From positions 130,127 to 194,126 of the forward strand of contig NZ_JALHQD010000001.1 of NCBI RefSeq assembly GCF_022842145.1: a stretch of 64,000 nt of DNA. The letters run 5' to 3'. The first letter of the stretch is position 1. The number at the start of each line of letters is the position of its first letter. Positions 1 through 9,943 of this stretch are shown here, piece by piece. The stretch is from Tabrizicola sp. (lineage in GTDB: Bacteria > Pseudomonadota > Alphaproteobacteria > Rhodobacterales > Rhodobacteraceae). Both the position numbers and the translations under genes were made by a program. The notes under the pieces were generated by a model that did no database searches, was not told where the DNA came from, and saw only the letters and a program-made list of their open reading frames with translations.

Positions 1-124
1 GCAGCACTGGTTTCCCGCCTGCCGCATAATTTCGCAGGACCCCTCGAAGAGGTCGCATTCCTGCCTTTCCCGATGCCCGCGACTGCTCTACATACCCCGC
101 AACTTTCACCACGAGGGCAGAACG

Positions 125-1420
125 ATGAACGCTTCCCACCGCGACACCGGTTTCTTCAGCGAACCCCTGTCCTCGCGCGACCCCGAGCTGTTCGGGGCCG
201 TCACCCAGGAACTGGGCCGCCAGCGCCACGAGATCGAGCTGATCGCGTCCGAAAACATCGTCTCCCGCGCCGTGATGGAAGCGCAGGGCTCGGTGATGAC
301 CAACAAATACGCCGAGGGCTATCCCGGCAAGCGCTACTACGGCGGCTGCCAATACGTTGATATCGCCGAGAACCTCGCCATCGACCGCGCCTGCCAGCTG
401 TTTGGCTGCAGCTTCGCCAACGTCCAGCCGAACTCCGGCAGCCAAGCCAACCAGGGCGTGTTCCAGGCGCTTCTGAAGCCCGGCGACACCATCCTCGGCA
501 TGTCGCTGGACGCCGGCGGCCACCTCACCCACGGGGCCGCACCGAACCAGTCGGGCAAGTGGTTCCATGCCGTCCAGTATGGCGTGAGGAAGCAGGACCT
601 GACCCTCGACTACGACCAGGTCCAGGCCCTCGCCACCGAACACCAGCCGAAGATGATCATCGCCGGCGGCTCCGCCATCCCCCGCATCATCGACTTCGCG
701 AAAATGCGCGAGATCGCCGACAGCGTCGGCGCCTACCTCCTCGTCGACATGGCCCACTTCGCGGGCCTCGTCGCCGCGGGCCTCTACCCCAGCCCGTTCC
801 CGCACGCCCATGTCGCCACCACCACCACCCACAAGACCCTGCGCGGCCCGCGCGGCGGCATGATCCTCACCAACGACGAGGCGCTGGCCAAGAAGTTCAA
901 CTCGGCGATCTTCCCGGGCATCCAAGGCGGCCCCCTGATGCACGTCATCGCCGCCAAGGCCGTCGCCTTCGGCGAGGCCCTGCGCCCCGGCTTCAAGACC
1001 TACCAGGCCCAGGTCATCAAGAACGCCCAGGCCCTGGCCGATGAGCTGATGAAGGGTGGCCTCGACATAGTCACCGGCGGCACCGACACCCACCTGATGC
1101 TGGTCGACCTGCGCCCCAAGGGCGTGAAGGGCAATGCCACCGAGAAAGCCCTCGGTCGCGCCCACATCACCTGCAACAAGAACGGTATCCCCTTCGACAC
1201 CGAAAAGCCGACGATCACCTCCGGCGTCCGCCTCGGCACCCCGGCAGGCACCACCCGCGGCTTCGGTGAACCCGAGTTCCGCCAGATCGGCCGCTGGATC
1301 ATCGAAGTGACCGAGGGCCTCGCCGCCAATGGCGAAGACGGCAACGGTGCAGTGGAGGCCAAGGTCAAGGCCGAAGTCGAAGCCCTCTGCCAGACCTTCC
1401 CGATCTATCCGGAGCTCTGA
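125..1420 (+). CDS. glyA: Serine hydroxymethyltransferase
   Basis: This 431-residue cytosolic PLP enzyme interconverts serine and glycine and loads tetrahydrofolate with a one-carbon unit. The PLP-binding lysine is Lys237 in [14 protein letters not shown], and the N-terminal block with IASENIVS and the [13 protein letters not shown] segment are textbook GlyA. Length fits the family. The ATG follows a GAGGGCAG ribosome site. Bases 1-124 before it hold no recognisable gene and are probably its leader. The stop overlaps the next start by one base (TGATG), so the downstream gene is likely co-translated. It joins serA, serB, serC and gcvTHP elsewhere in the window as serine/glycine metabolism. Confidence 0.97.
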   Translation: MNASHRDTGFFSEPLSSRDPELFGAVTQELGRQRHEIELIASENIVSRAVMEAQGSVMTNKYAEGYPGKRYYGGCQYVDIAENLAIDRACQLFGCSFANVQPNSGSQANQGVFQALLKPGDTILGMSLDAGGHLTHGAAPNQSGKWFHAVQYGVRKQDLTLDYDQVQALATEHQPKMIIAGGSAIPRIIDFAKMREIADSVGAYLLVDMAHFAGLVAAGLYPSPFPHAHVATTTTHKTLRGPRGGMILTNDEALAKKFNSAIFPGIQGGPLMHVIAAKAVAFGEALRPGFKTYQAQVIKNAQALADELMKGGLDIVTGGTDTHLMLVDLRPKGVKGNATEKALGRAHITCNKNGIPFDTEKPTITSGVRLGTPAGTTRGFGEPEFRQIGRWIIEVTEGLAANGEDGNGAVEAKVKAEVEALCQTFPIYPEL

Positions 1421-2385
1421 TGACGGGGGGCCACAGCCCCCAGACCCAGACAGCAGCCGTCTCCCCCCGTCGGAGACGGCTACTCCGGCTCCTGCCGCTT
1501 CTCGTCCTCGTCACCGCGACTGGGGCCTGGGCGGGAGGGCTCTTTGGATTGGCCGGCCAGCTTCTCGCTATGCGCGGTCTCGGCCCCGAGGACTTTGGTG
1601 CCAGGCTGGATTTCAGCGGCTACCGCGTCGCCATTGAAGCCAGGCCCATCGATGGCCTGACCGACAACACCTCGGGCCTAACCTACAATCCGACCACCGG
1701 CACTCTCTTCACGGCGATCAACGATCCGCCAAAACTGGCCGAGCTTTCCCCCGACGGCAGCCTCTTGCGCGTCATGCCGCTGACCGGGGCGAAGGATGTC
1801 GAAGGCATCACCCATGTCGAGGGCGACCGTTTCATCATCGTCGATGAAGGCAAAAGCCGCCTGAACTGGATCACCATCACGCCAGACACGACGGCCATCG
1901 ACCTGGCCGGAACCCCCTTCGTGACGTTGGACCTTGGCCCGGTCTCGAACCTGGGGTTCGAAGGCATCTCCTGGGACCAGCGCAGGCAGGAACTGGTCGT
2001 GGTGCAAGAGATGCTCCCGGTACGCGTCCTGGTGGTCGACGGTCTGGAAGCCGCCGTCCAGGGCCAGGGCCTGGGCATCGCGGTCCGCGAATGGGTGCCG
2101 GACAACTGGGCAGGGCATGGGGTCTCCGACCTGTCCTCGGTTTCTGTGCATGATCCGACCGGGAACATGATCCTGCTCAGCCACATGTCCTCGCTGATCA
2201 TCGAATACGACGCCAACGGCGCACCGGTCAGCCTCCTGTCGCTCTGGGCCGGGCGGCACGGGCTGCAGGCCAGCGTGCCACAGGCGGAAGGCGTGGCGAT
2301 CGGCCCTGCAGGCGAGGTGTTCCTCGTGTCCGAGCCGAACCTCTTTTACCGCTTCGATCCCGCCCGGCGGGAAACCCGCCCTTGA
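1420..2385 (+). CDS. SdiA-regulated-domain (YjiK-like) membrane-anchored protein
   Basis: This 321-residue protein has a basic N-terminus (RRRR near residue 18) followed by a hydrophobic segment at about residues 22-50, so it is probably anchored in the inner membrane with its bulk in the periplasm. The rest reads as a beta-propeller of the SdiA-regulated/esterase-like family, with characteristic segments such as NTSGLTYNPTTGTLF, DVEGITHV and NLGFEGISWD. The biochemical role of this family is unclear. Its start overlaps the glyA stop by one base, which suggests coupling, although no metabolic link to glyA is evident. Confidence 0.8.
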   Translation: MTGGHSPQTQTAAVSPRRRRLLRLLPLLVLVTATGAWAGGLFGLAGQLLAMRGLGPEDFGARLDFSGYRVAIEARPIDGLTDNTSGLTYNPTTGTLFTAINDPPKLAELSPDGSLLRVMPLTGAKDVEGITHVEGDRFIIVDEGKSRLNWITITPDTTAIDLAGTPFVTLDLGPVSNLGFEGISWDQRRQELVVVQEMLPVRVLVVDGLEAAVQGQGLGIAVREWVPDNWAGHGVSDLSSVSVHDPTGNMILLSHMSSLIIEYDANGAPVSLLSLWAGRHGLQASVPQAEGVAIGPAGEVFLVSEPNLFYRFDPARRETRP

Positions 2386-2437
2386 CGCATGGGCCTGCCG
2401 CCGGTCTGATCGCCCGACGTACCCGCCCGAGGCCCGA

Positions 2438-3310
2438 ATGACCACCCCTGACACCCGCTCCCTTGAACACCGCATGGGCGACTGGGCCCGGGCGCGGCTA
2501 CCCTTCGCGGTGGCCGAGGTGGTGATGTTCGTCCTCAAGCAGGGCTGGGCCTGCCTCTTCGGCGGGCTCCTCCTCCTGGCGATCATCGGCACCAAGCTGA
2601 TCTGGCAACCCGACTGGCCGCTGCACCGCTACGACGCCCTCTTCCTCTTCGCCATCGCCACGCAAGTCATCTTCCTCTGGACCAAACTGGAAACCTGGGA
2701 GGAAGCCCGCGTCATCCTCCTCTTCCACCTCACCGGAACGGCGATGGAGTGGTTCAAGGTCCACGCCGGGTCCTGGTCCTACCCCGAGCCGGGGGTCTTC
2801 ATGCTGATGGGCGTGCCGCTGTTTTCCGGCTTCATGTACGCGGCCGTGGGCAGCTACATGGCCCGCGTGATCCGGGTCTTCGACATGCGCTTTGCCCCCT
2901 ACCCCAGCTTTCCCCTCACCGTGGCGCTGGCGGTCGCGATCTATGTCAACTTCTTCGCCCACCACTTCCTGCCCGACATCCGGGTGGCACTGTTCATCGC
3001 CACTGTCGCGATCTACTGGCGGACCCGGATCTGGTTTCGCATCCATGACCGGCACTGGTGGATGCCCTTGCCCGTCGCGGCCTTCCTGTCCGCGCTGGCG
3101 CTCTGGGTGGCCGAGAACGTGGGCACCGCGACCGGAACCTGGATCTACTCGGGCCAGCTGCCGGGCCAGATGGTCAGCCTTGCCAAGCTTGGGTCCTGGT
3201 ATCTGCTGTTGTACGTGGCTTTCGTGACCGTGACCCTGGTCACCCGCCGGGCGCTTTCGACCGAGGCTCTGCAGGGCGGACCGCTGGCGGACATGGCCAC
3301 CAGACGGTAA
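2438..3310 (+). CDS. DUF817 family integral membrane protein
   Basis: This is a 290-residue polytopic membrane protein with about eight hydrophobic segments. It is rich in conserved aromatic and charged positions typical of DUF817, such as the LWTKLETWEEA, GTAMEWFKVHAGSWSYPEPG and FRIHDRHWWMP segments. Members are usually called conserved hypothetical membrane proteins and no function is established. It lies 50 bases after the SdiA-regulated-type gene on the same strand and may be the third gene of that transcript. Confidence 0.8.
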   Translation: MTTPDTRSLEHRMGDWARARLPFAVAEVVMFVLKQGWACLFGGLLLLAIIGTKLIWQPDWPLHRYDALFLFAIATQVIFLWTKLETWEEARVILLFHLTGTAMEWFKVHAGSWSYPEPGVFMLMGVPLFSGFMYAAVGSYMARVIRVFDMRFAPYPSFPLTVALAVAIYVNFFAHHFLPDIRVALFIATVAIYWRTRIWFRIHDRHWWMPLPVAAFLSALALWVAENVGTATGTWIYSGQLPGQMVSLAKLGSWYLLLYVAFVTVTLVTRRALSTEALQGGPLADMATRR

Positions 3311-3370
3311 ACGCCCGCGGCCAAGTCCTTGTTTTTCATAGGACCGTGGGACGCACCACGCGTGGCGGCG

Positions 3371-3742
3371 TCAGAAATACCCGCGCCAGGCCAGGAAACC
3401 CAGGATCGCCACCGCCAGAAGCAGGACGCCGAACCCGACCGATCCGGCAATCCCTGCAAACAGGCTCCGCCGCCGCGCGACCGGATCGATCGCAATCAGA
3501 TGTTTCAGGCAGACATCATAGGCCTCGGTCACCTCGCCCATGTCGATCTGACCCAGGAGCTTCGGATTCTGTGCCCGGTGCGCCGAGGTTGCAAGCAAGC
3601 GTCCGCTCTCGCGGACCTTCTTCGGCAGCGTCCGACCCGCCCGCTTCAGCTTGGCCGAAAGGTCACGCCCGCCCAGTCCCAGCCTCTCTTCCAGAAGCTG
3701 AGCCACCCGATCCGCCATCTGCTGGATCGTCACCGCACTCAT
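3371..3742 (-). CDS. Conserved hypothetical protein with C-terminal membrane anchor
   Basis: This 123-residue protein is a mostly helical, basic soluble region (residues 1-85) followed by a single hydrophobic C-terminal segment ending WRGYF, so it is likely tail-anchored in the inner membrane with the N-terminus in the cytoplasm. I placed the start at the ATG encoding MSAVTIQQ because an AAGGGGG ribosome site precedes it; a GTG three codons upstream is possible. The N-terminal region has a DUF4145-like helical look, but I do not recognise the family with certainty. It is convergent with the DUF817 gene. Confidence 0.65.
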   Translation of the reverse strand: MSAVTIQQMADRVAQLLEERLGLGGRDLSAKLKRAGRTLPKKVRESGRLLATSAHRAQNPKLLGQIDMGEVTEAYDVCLKHLIAIDPVARRRSLFAGIAGSVGFGVLLLAVAILGFLAWRGYF

Positions 3743-3842
3743 TCGCACCACCCCCTTGAGACCCCGCCACAGAACCTAGAAGCGAATGCCGACATGTTCA
3801 ACCAACTCTGGCCTGATCCCGCCGACGTGGCTATCAAGAGCC

Positions 3843-4613
3843 ATGCTCGCCATAATCCGCCACCCCGCCAGCGTTGCAGCCGTCGCGCCAGCCCTTGTCA
3901 TCGCCCACGGCCTTTACGGGTCAGGCCGGAACTGGGGCGTTATCGCCCGCCGTCTGGCCGACCGACGCGAGGTGGTGGCCGTCGACATGCGCAACCACGG
4001 CGACAGCCCCCGCTTCCCGACCCAAAGCTATCCCGACATGGCCGCTGACCTGGCCGACGTGATCGAAAGCCTTGGTGCCCCCGTCGACCTTCTGGGTCAT
4101 TCGATGGGCGGCAAGGCTGCAATGCAGCTTGCCCTGACCCGGCCGGACCTGATCCGCCGCCTTGTCGTCGCCGACATCGCTCCGGTCGCCTACAGCCACG
4201 ACCAGACCCGCAATGCCCAGGCGATGGCCTCGATCGACCTGTCGCGGATCACCACCCGGGCCGAGGCCGATGCGGCCCTCGCCGGACAGATCGACGATCC
4301 CGCCCTGCGCGCCTTCTTCCTGCAATCGCTGGACCTGCGCCACAAGCCGCCGCGCTGGAAACTGAACCTCGACGTCCTGGAAGAAGAGATGCCGAAGATC
4401 GTTGGCTGGCCCGGGACAGAGGGCACCTTTGGCCAACCCGCCCTGTTCCTGACCGGCGCGGAAAGCCATTACGTCCGACCCGAACACCGCGAGGCGATCC
4501 GAGCCAGCTTTCCCAAGGCGCGCTTCGCGAAAATTGCCGGCGCGGGCCACTGGCTGCATGCCGAGAAGCCGCGGGAGTTCGAGGAAACGGTCCGGGTCTT
4601 CCTCGAAGCCTAG
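3843..4613 (+). CDS. Alpha/beta-fold hydrolase (YbfF-type esterase)
   Basis: This 256-residue hydrolase has the oxyanion segment AHGLYGSGRNW, the nucleophile elbow GHSMGGK with catalytic serine, and a late histidine in AGAGHWLHAEKP. That arrangement matches the YbfF/abhydrolase esterase group that cleaves short acyl esters or thioesters. The start at 3843 is preferred because homologous enzymes begin just before the hydrophobic first strand; the upstream in-frame ATG at 3786 adds an unconvincing tail. The gene is convergent with the small membrane protein downstream, their ends overlapping by four bases. The natural substrate cannot be told from sequence. Confidence 0.85.
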   Translation: MLAIIRHPASVAAVAPALVIAHGLYGSGRNWGVIARRLADRREVVAVDMRNHGDSPRFPTQSYPDMAADLADVIESLGAPVDLLGHSMGGKAAMQLALTRPDLIRRLVVADIAPVAYSHDQTRNAQAMASIDLSRITTRAEADAALAGQIDDPALRAFFLQSLDLRHKPPRWKLNLDVLEEEMPKIVGWPGTEGTFGQPALFLTGAESHYVRPEHREAIRASFPKARFAKIAGAGHWLHAEKPREFEETVRVFLEA

Positions 4614-4783
4614 TCGATCTGCCGGGCAACGGCCCAGGCCACCGGCAAGGCCAGGGCGGCTCCCACGGCGGCGGCCGCGATGATCGGCCACAGCGTGCCG
4701 TAGCCGGCGGTCAGCACCGCGATCACTCCGGTGCCGGCCATTGCGGTCGCGATCATCGAATAGAGAACCATCATCAGGCGCAT
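4610..4783 (-). CDS. Small two-helix membrane protein
   Basis: This 57-residue protein starts MRLMMVLYSMIATAM and consists of two hydrophobic segments (about residues 5-25 and 30-50) with a short polar turn and a basic end. A strong GGAGG ribosome site sits just before the ATG at 4783, which is why this start is chosen over the longer ORF. Very similar short proteins are common in Rhodobacteraceae, and from memory they are often wrongly labelled CTP synthetase in databases. No function is known. It is oriented with the glycerol locus but separated from it by 124 bases. Confidence 0.7.
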   Translation of the reverse strand: MRLMMVLYSMIATAMAGTGVIAVLTAGYGTLWPIIAAAAVGAALALPVAWAVARQID

Positions 4784-4907
4784 CGGACGTCCCTCCTGGC
4801 AAGCCTTTCCGACAGTATGGCCCATCGAGCCTGTCAGCGCCTTGATCCGCGTCAATCCGCGTCTGGGTAGAGAGGGCGAGCCGCCCACCGCCCGCCGCCA
4901 CCGCCCG

Positions 4908-6035
4908 TCAGGCCCGCTCCAGTATCTCGCGCAGGGCCAAATCGGAAAGGTCCACGGGGTTGCCCTTCATCGACGAGGCGCCTTTCGCTGCCGCCACGAT
5001 CTCGGCATGCCGGTCCTCGGTAACCCCCAGCGCGGCAAGGCCCGGCAGGCCCTCGGCCCAGGACCAGGCCTGCAGCGCAGACGGAGACTCCTGCGCGCTG
5101 GACCCAAGAACCCCGGCCAGAAGCGCGCAAACCTCGTCCAGCCGCTCGCGTGTCGCGCCCGCCGATGCCGCCCGGTTCGCCTGCAGGACCGGCCCCAGAA
5201 GCGCGCCGCAGACCGCCCCGTGTGCGGCCCCGGTCATGCCACCGATCACCCCGGCAAATCCGTGCACTGCCCCCAGTCCGGCATTGGCAAGCGCCAACCC
5301 GCCGCAAAGGCTGACCCAAGCCATCCGGTCCCGCGCCTCTTTGTCCTCGCCTTCCATCAGTCGCATCAGCGCTGCCATGCCCATACCGATGGCGGGTCGG
5401 GTCAACGCGTCCGTATAAGGCGTGGCCTTGATCGAGACGAATGGCTCGATCACCTGCGTGACCGCATCCAGCCCCGAAGCAAGCGTCACCGATTTGGGGC
5501 ATCCGTCAGTGAGACCGGGATCGATGATCGCCAGCCGCGCCACCATGCGGTCGTCGCGCAGGCTGACCTTGCGGCCGAGGTCGGGCAAGCCGATGACCGC
5601 GTTCTTGGTCACCTCCGCCCCGGTTCCCGCGGTGGTCGGGATTGCGATGAACGGCAGCGGCGGCGCGGTCAAAGGCTGGCCCCGGCCCACGACCTCCAGA
5701 TGCTCCATCGGACCTTCGGTCGCCGGGATCAGCGCGGCCAGCGCCTTGCCGAGGTCCAGCGCCGCACCTCCACCCAGCGCCACCACCCATTCCGGGCGGT
5801 GGGCGCGCGCCTGGCCAAGGGCCGCGTCAAGGTCGGCCAGCGTCGGCTCACCCTGGCAGGCCAGCGCCAGAGTGTCCGGCCCCAGCCGGTCTACCAGCCA
5901 GGCCGCGCGGGCCGGCTTGGCGCCGTGGACCAGCACTCCGCGCGCACCGAAGCTGCGGATCAGGACGGGCGCCTTCGCGGCCTCGCCCCGGCCAAACAGA
6001 ATACGGCCTGGCGCGGTAATCCCGAACGGGGTCAT
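4908..6035 (-). CDS. Iron-containing alcohol dehydrogenase family protein
   Basis: This 375-residue group III (Fe-ADH/maleylacetate reductase-like) dehydrogenase has an N-terminal nucleotide-binding half ([13 protein letters not shown] near residue 87, [15 protein letters not shown] near 134) and a C-terminal metal-binding half. Expected metal ligands are Asp190, His258 and His272, but the usual second ligand histidine is Gln194 ([10 protein letters not shown]); from memory this is shared by one subgroup. Its ATG overlaps the glpK stop by four bases, so it is translationally coupled to glycerol kinase. It may oxidise glycerol or reduce an aldehyde made from it; that is inference. The longer ORF running to 7097 is only read-through into glpK in another frame. 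Confidence 0.88.
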   Translation of the reverse strand: MTPFGITAPGRILFGRGEAAKAPVLIRSFGARGVLVHGAKPARAAWLVDRLGPDTLALACQGEPTLADLDAALGQARAHRPEWVVALGGGAALDLGKALAALIPATEGPMEHLEVVGRGQPLTAPPLPFIAIPTTAGTGAEVTKNAVIGLPDLGRKVSLRDDRMVARLAIIDPGLTDGCPKSVTLASGLDAVTQVIEPFVSIKATPYTDALTRPAIGMGMAALMRLMEGEDKEARDRMAWVSLCGGLALANAGLGAVHGFAGVIGGMTGAAHGAVCGALLGPVLQANRAASAGATRERLDEVCALLAGVLGSSAQESPSALQAWSWAEGLPGLAALGVTEDRHAEIVAAAKGASSMKGNPVDLSDLALREILERA

Positions 6036-7516
6036 ACCGACATCGTGGCGGCAATCGCCTTGCCCCAGCGGCCGTACTTGGCGTCGCGGGTGGCCGGGTC
6101 CATTTGCGGCGTGAAGCGGCGGTCCAGCGCCCAGGATCTCGAGAACTCCTCGGGTCCGCCCATGACCCCCACCTGCATCGCGGCAAGGTAGGCTGCACCC
6201 AAGGCCGTCGTCTCGGTGACCTTGGGCCGGTCCACCGGCGCGCCCAAAATGTCGGACAGGAACTGCATGGTCCAGTCGCTGGCGGTCATCCCCCCATCGA
6301 CGCGGAGGACGCCCTGCGCCTCTGTTCCCCAATCGGCCCGCATCGCCTCCAGAAGGTCGCGGGTCTGGTAGCCGACGCTCTCCAGCGCCGCGCGGGCCAA
6401 CTCGGCGGGGCCGGAGTTGCGGGTCAACCCGAAGACCGCACCCCGGCAGTCGGGCCGCCAGTAGGGCGCGCCAAGGCCGGTAAAAGCGGGGACAAGGATG
6501 ACACCCTGCGCCTCTTCGGCCTTCTCGGCCAGGGGCTGCGTCTCCTTCGCCTCGCGGATGATCTTCAGCCCGTCGCGCAGCCACTGGACCACGGCACCCG
6601 CGATGAAGATCGATCCTTCCAGGGCATAGGTCGGCTTGCCCTTCAGCTGGTAGGCGATGGTGGTGAGAAGCCGGTTCTTCGACGGGACCATGTCGGCGCC
6701 GGTGTTCAGCAGGGCGAAGCAGCCGGTGCCATAGGTGGATTTCATCATGCCCGCGCTGAAGCAGGCCTGACCGACGGTGGCGGCCTGCTGGTCGCCCGCC
6801 ACGCCAAGGATCGGGATCTCGCGGCCGAAAAGGTCGGGGCGAGTCACCCCGAAAGGGGCGGCGCAATCGTGGACCTGCGGCAGGAGCGACATCGGGATGT
6901 TCAGGAGACCGCAGATCTCGGCGTCCCACGCTCCCTTGGCGATGTTGTAAAGCAGGGTGCGCGAGGCGTTGGTGGCGTCGGTGGCGTGGACCTTGCCCCC
7001 GGTCAGGTTCCAGATCAGCCAGGTGTCGACGGTGCCGAAGGCAAGGTCTCCCGCTTCTGCCTTCGCCCGCGCGCCTTCGACGTGGTCGAGGAGCCACTTG
7101 ACCTTGGTCCCGGAGAAGTAGGGGTCGAGGAGGAGGCCGGTGCGGGCGGTGATCATCGGCTCGTGGCCCTGGTCCTTCAGGGCGGTACAGGTGTCCGCCG
7201 TGCGCCGGTCCTGCCAGACGATGGCAGGGTGGATCGGCTGGCCGGTCTTGCGGTCCCAGATCAGCGTCGTCTCGCGCTGGTTGGTGATGCCGATCGCGGC
7301 GATCGAGGTCGCGCCGACCCCGGCCTTCTCGATCGCGGCGCGGGCGGTGCCGGCGACGGTGGACCAGAGGTCGGCGGGGTCGTGTTCCACCCAGCCGGGG
7401 CGGGGGTAATGCTGCGGAAACTCTTCCTGGGCAGAGGCGACGGGGCGGAGCCTCTCGTCAAACAGGATCGCGCGGGACGAGGTGGTGCCCTGATCGATGG
7501 CAAGGATATGGGTCAT
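6032..7516 (-). CDS. glpK: Glycerol kinase
   Basis: This 494-residue FGGY-family kinase phosphorylates glycerol to sn-glycerol-3-phosphate in the cytosol and traps it after uptake. The N-terminal phosphate loop [13 protein letters not shown], the substrate region around PGWVEHDP, and the C-terminal [14 protein letters not shown] and [10 protein letters not shown] segments are all typical. The start at 7516 gives [14 protein letters not shown]; the 17 extra upstream codons do not resemble GlpK. It follows glpV after a 216-base gap filled with hairpins and overlaps the alcohol dehydrogenase start (ATGA). Confidence 0.97.
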   Translation of the reverse strand: MTHILAIDQGTTSSRAILFDERLRPVASAQEEFPQHYPRPGWVEHDPADLWSTVAGTARAAIEKAGVGATSIAAIGITNQRETTLIWDRKTGQPIHPAIVWQDRRTADTCTALKDQGHEPMITARTGLLLDPYFSGTKVKWLLDHVEGARAKAEAGDLAFGTVDTWLIWNLTGGKVHATDATNASRTLLYNIAKGAWDAEICGLLNIPMSLLPQVHDCAAPFGVTRPDLFGREIPILGVAGDQQAATVGQACFSAGMMKSTYGTGCFALLNTGADMVPSKNRLLTTIAYQLKGKPTYALEGSIFIAGAVVQWLRDGLKIIREAKETQPLAEKAEEAQGVILVPAFTGLGAPYWRPDCRGAVFGLTRNSGPAELARAALESVGYQTRDLLEAMRADWGTEAQGVLRVDGGMTASDWTMQFLSDILGAPVDRPKVTETTALGAAYLAAMQVGVMGGPEEFSRSWALDRRFTPQMDPATRDAKYGRWGKAIAATMSV

Positions 7517-7643
7517 GGAGCGGCCTGCGGCAAGATGTGTCCACGGTGGACAGACGGCGGAGTGCAAGAGATTACAACGGGTTGGTCGTGGGCGTCAGGG
7601 AAATGTTAACGCCTGAGTAAAGCGAAAGGCCAGCGCCGGGCGA

Positions 7644-7724
7644 CAAGAATTCCAAGAAAATTCTTGCCAGATTTCCTGTTCAGGAAGTTTGTGCCCGGGC
7701 GGAGCCTGTGCGCTCCGCCCGGGC
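7644..7724 (-). terminator. Three consecutive hairpins between glpV and glpK
   Basis: Read along the transcript, the glpV stop is followed by a perfect 13-bp GC-rich stem (7712-7724 with 7693-7705, loop six bases), then a TTCCTG/CAGGAA stem (7673-7686), then an 8-bp CAAGAATT/AATTCTTG stem (7644-7666). The same order of GC-rich then two A/T-rich stems recurs at 32973-33044. It could act as a partial terminator or as an mRNA 3'-end stabiliser for the abundant binding-protein message. There is no long U tract. Confidence 0.6.
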
Positions 7725-7732
7725 GGTTCGGC

Positions 7733-9451
7733 TTACTGCCAGGACTTGATCAGCTCGTCATAAGCGATGGTTTTGGGCTCTTCGTCCTCGTTCTCCAGCT
7801 TGGCCACCGGCGCGCCGGGTGCGTCAAGCCAGACCTGCGGGTCCTGCGGCTCGTTCATCTTCGGGCCGATGTCGCCCTGGACGCCCGACTTCTCGATCCG
7901 CTCCAGGACCTTTTCCTGCTCTTCGCAGAGGGCATCAAGCGCTTCCTGCGGGGTTTTGGCCCCCGACATGGCGTCGCCGATGTTCTGCCACCACAGCTGC
8001 GCCATCTTCGGATAGTCCGGGATGTTGGTGCCGGTGGGCGACCACTGAACGCGGGCGGGCGAGCGGTAGAATTCGATCAGACCGCCGAGTTTCGGTGCGC
8101 GTTCGGTGAAGGAAGCATGCTGGATCGTCGATTCACGCACGAAGGTCAGGCCGACATGCGCCTTCTTCACGTCCACGGTCTTGGACGTCACGAACTGGGC
8201 GTAAAGCCAGGCAGCCTGAGCGCGGTCCACCGGGGTGGACTTCATCAGGGTCCACGAACCCACGTCCTGGTAGCCGATCTTCTGGCCTTCCTGCCAGTAG
8301 ACGCCGTGCGGCGAGGGGGCCATGCGCCACTTGGGCGTGCCGTCCTCGTTCATCACCGGCAGGTCGGGCTTGACCGAAGCCGCGGTGAAGGCGGTGTACC
8401 AGAACATCTGCTGGGCGACTGCGCCCTGGGCAGGAACCGGGCCCGCTTCGCCGAAGGTCATGCCCTGGGCTTCCGGCGGCGTGTACTTCTGCAGCCACTC
8501 GATCGCCTTGGTCACGGCATAGACCGCGGCCGCGTCGTTGGTCGAGCCACCACGCGCCACGCAGGAGCCGACGGGACGCGAGTTTTCGTCAACCCGGACA
8601 CCCCATTCGTCCACCGGCAGACCGTTCGGTTCGCCCACGTCGCCCATGCCGGCCATCGACATCCACGCGTCGGTGTAGCGCCAGCCCAGCGAGGGGTCCT
8701 TCTTGCCGTAGTCCATGTTGCCCCAGGCCGAGGTCGGCCCGCCCATGTAGGACATGTCGCGGCCGGTGAAGAACTCGGCGATATCCTCGTAGGCCGACCA
8801 GTTGATCGGAACGCCGAGGTCGTAGCCATACTTGGCCTTGAAGTCGTCCTTGGTCTTCTGGTCGTTGAACCAGTCGTAGCGGAACCAGTAGAGGTTCGCG
8901 AACTGCTGGTCGGGAAGCCGGTACAGCTCGCCATCCGGCGCGGTGGTGAACTTGGTGCCGATGAAGTCGGCCAGGTCCAGGTTCGGGTTGGTGACGGCGG
9001 CACCTTCGCCGGCCATCCAGTCGGTCAGGCTGCGCGCCTGCTGGTAGCGCCAGTGGGTGCCGATCAGGTCCGAGTCGTTGACGTATGCGTCATAGATGTT
9101 CTCGCCGGTCTGCATCTGCGTCTGCAGCTTTTCGACGACGTCGCCTTCACCGATCAGGTCATGGGTGACCTTGATGCCGGTGATTGCGGTGAAGGCCGGC
9201 GCAAGGACGCTAGCTTCGTAGCTGTGCGTGTCGATGGTTTCCGAGACGACCTTGATCTCCATGCCCGCATAGGGCTTGGCGGCGTCGATGAACCACTGCA
9301 GTTCCGCTTCCTGAGCGGCGCGGTCCAGGGTCGAAAGCTCGCCAACTTCCGCGTCGAGGAAGGCTTTCGCCGCCTCGATGTCGGCCCAGGCGGGGGCCTG
9401 CGTCGCCATGAGCGCAAGCGCCATGGCTGTTGCGGTGGAACGTAGTCTCAT
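7733..9451 (-). CDS. glpV: Glycerol ABC transporter substrate-binding protein
   Basis: This 572-residue periplasmic binding protein has a Sec signal peptide (MRLRSTATAMALALMATQA, cleavage near APAWA-D). It belongs to the large type of extracellular solute-binding protein found in the rhizobial glp locus, distinct from the roughly 430-residue UgpB type. Length, the TIGTHWRYQQ-like segments and position next to two ATPases, two permeases, DUF2160 and glpK support glycerol as ligand. The start at 9451 has a GGAGG site; the ORF extends further upstream without homology. It ends with a TAA followed by strong hairpins. Confidence 0.9.
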   Translation of the reverse strand: MRLRSTATAMALALMATQAPAWADIEAAKAFLDAEVGELSTLDRAAQEAELQWFIDAAKPYAGMEIKVVSETIDTHSYEASVLAPAFTAITGIKVTHDLIGEGDVVEKLQTQMQTGENIYDAYVNDSDLIGTHWRYQQARSLTDWMAGEGAAVTNPNLDLADFIGTKFTTAPDGELYRLPDQQFANLYWFRYDWFNDQKTKDDFKAKYGYDLGVPINWSAYEDIAEFFTGRDMSYMGGPTSAWGNMDYGKKDPSLGWRYTDAWMSMAGMGDVGEPNGLPVDEWGVRVDENSRPVGSCVARGGSTNDAAAVYAVTKAIEWLQKYTPPEAQGMTFGEAGPVPAQGAVAQQMFWYTAFTAASVKPDLPVMNEDGTPKWRMAPSPHGVYWQEGQKIGYQDVGSWTLMKSTPVDRAQAAWLYAQFVTSKTVDVKKAHVGLTFVRESTIQHASFTERAPKLGGLIEFYRSPARVQWSPTGTNIPDYPKMAQLWWQNIGDAMSGAKTPQEALDALCEEQEKVLERIEKSGVQGDIGPKMNEPQDPQVWLDAPGAPVAKLENEDEEPKTIAYDELIKSWQ

Positions 9452-9493
9452 GTGATTCCTCCCAGAATGTTGAGACGTTGATCTTCGTTTTTC

Positions 9494-9522
9494 CCCGGGG
9501 CGGTCTCCTTCCCGCCCCCGGG
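9494..9522 (-). other. Stem-loop upstream of glpV
   Basis: A GC-rich inverted repeat (CCCGGGGCGG at 9494-9503 with its complement at 9512-9522, one bulged C) lies in the 85-base gap between the DUF2160 gene and glpV. No U tract follows it on the transcript, so it reads as an mRNA processing or stability element that could raise binding-protein levels relative to the permeases. This role is inferred from position only. Confidence 0.45.
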
Positions 9523-9536
9523 CCGTCATTGCCCCC

Positions 9537-9943
9537 TTACACCCAGCGGAAGACCGCGAAGGCATAGGCGAGGGAGAGGATAAGCGCGCCCCAAAGCATG
9601 TCGGGACCCGCAAAGAAGAGCCAGCCAAGGTGAATGAAGGCCGTGCCCAGAAGGGTGATGAAAAGCCGGTCGCCACGCGTCGTCTCGATCCGCAGGATGC
9701 CGACGCGCGGCGTTTCGGGAAAGCGGATCGCCAGCAGCGTCATGATCATCAGAAGGGCGACGATGCACCAGAAGAACAGCGCGACCGGGAAGGTCCAGGC
9801 CATCCAGAAGCCGGGGATAAGCTGCCCGGTCCATTCCCGGACCCCGTCTTCGTCGACGGGCACGGCAAGGATCAGCAGCACCAGGATCGCGGCCATGATG
9901 GCGGCCAGCGTCAGGTAGATGGGGGTCCATCTGGTCTGTGACA

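Noticed and set aside
4842-6191. A 449-codon plus-strand frame opposite the dehydrogenase
   Set aside because: It is the GC-rich shadow of a well-supported gene and contains no domain.
6036-7097. Long N-terminal extension of the alcohol dehydrogenase frame
   Set aside because: It overlaps glpK in another frame, and dehydrogenase homology begins exactly at the ATG of 6035 with an ATGA overlap.
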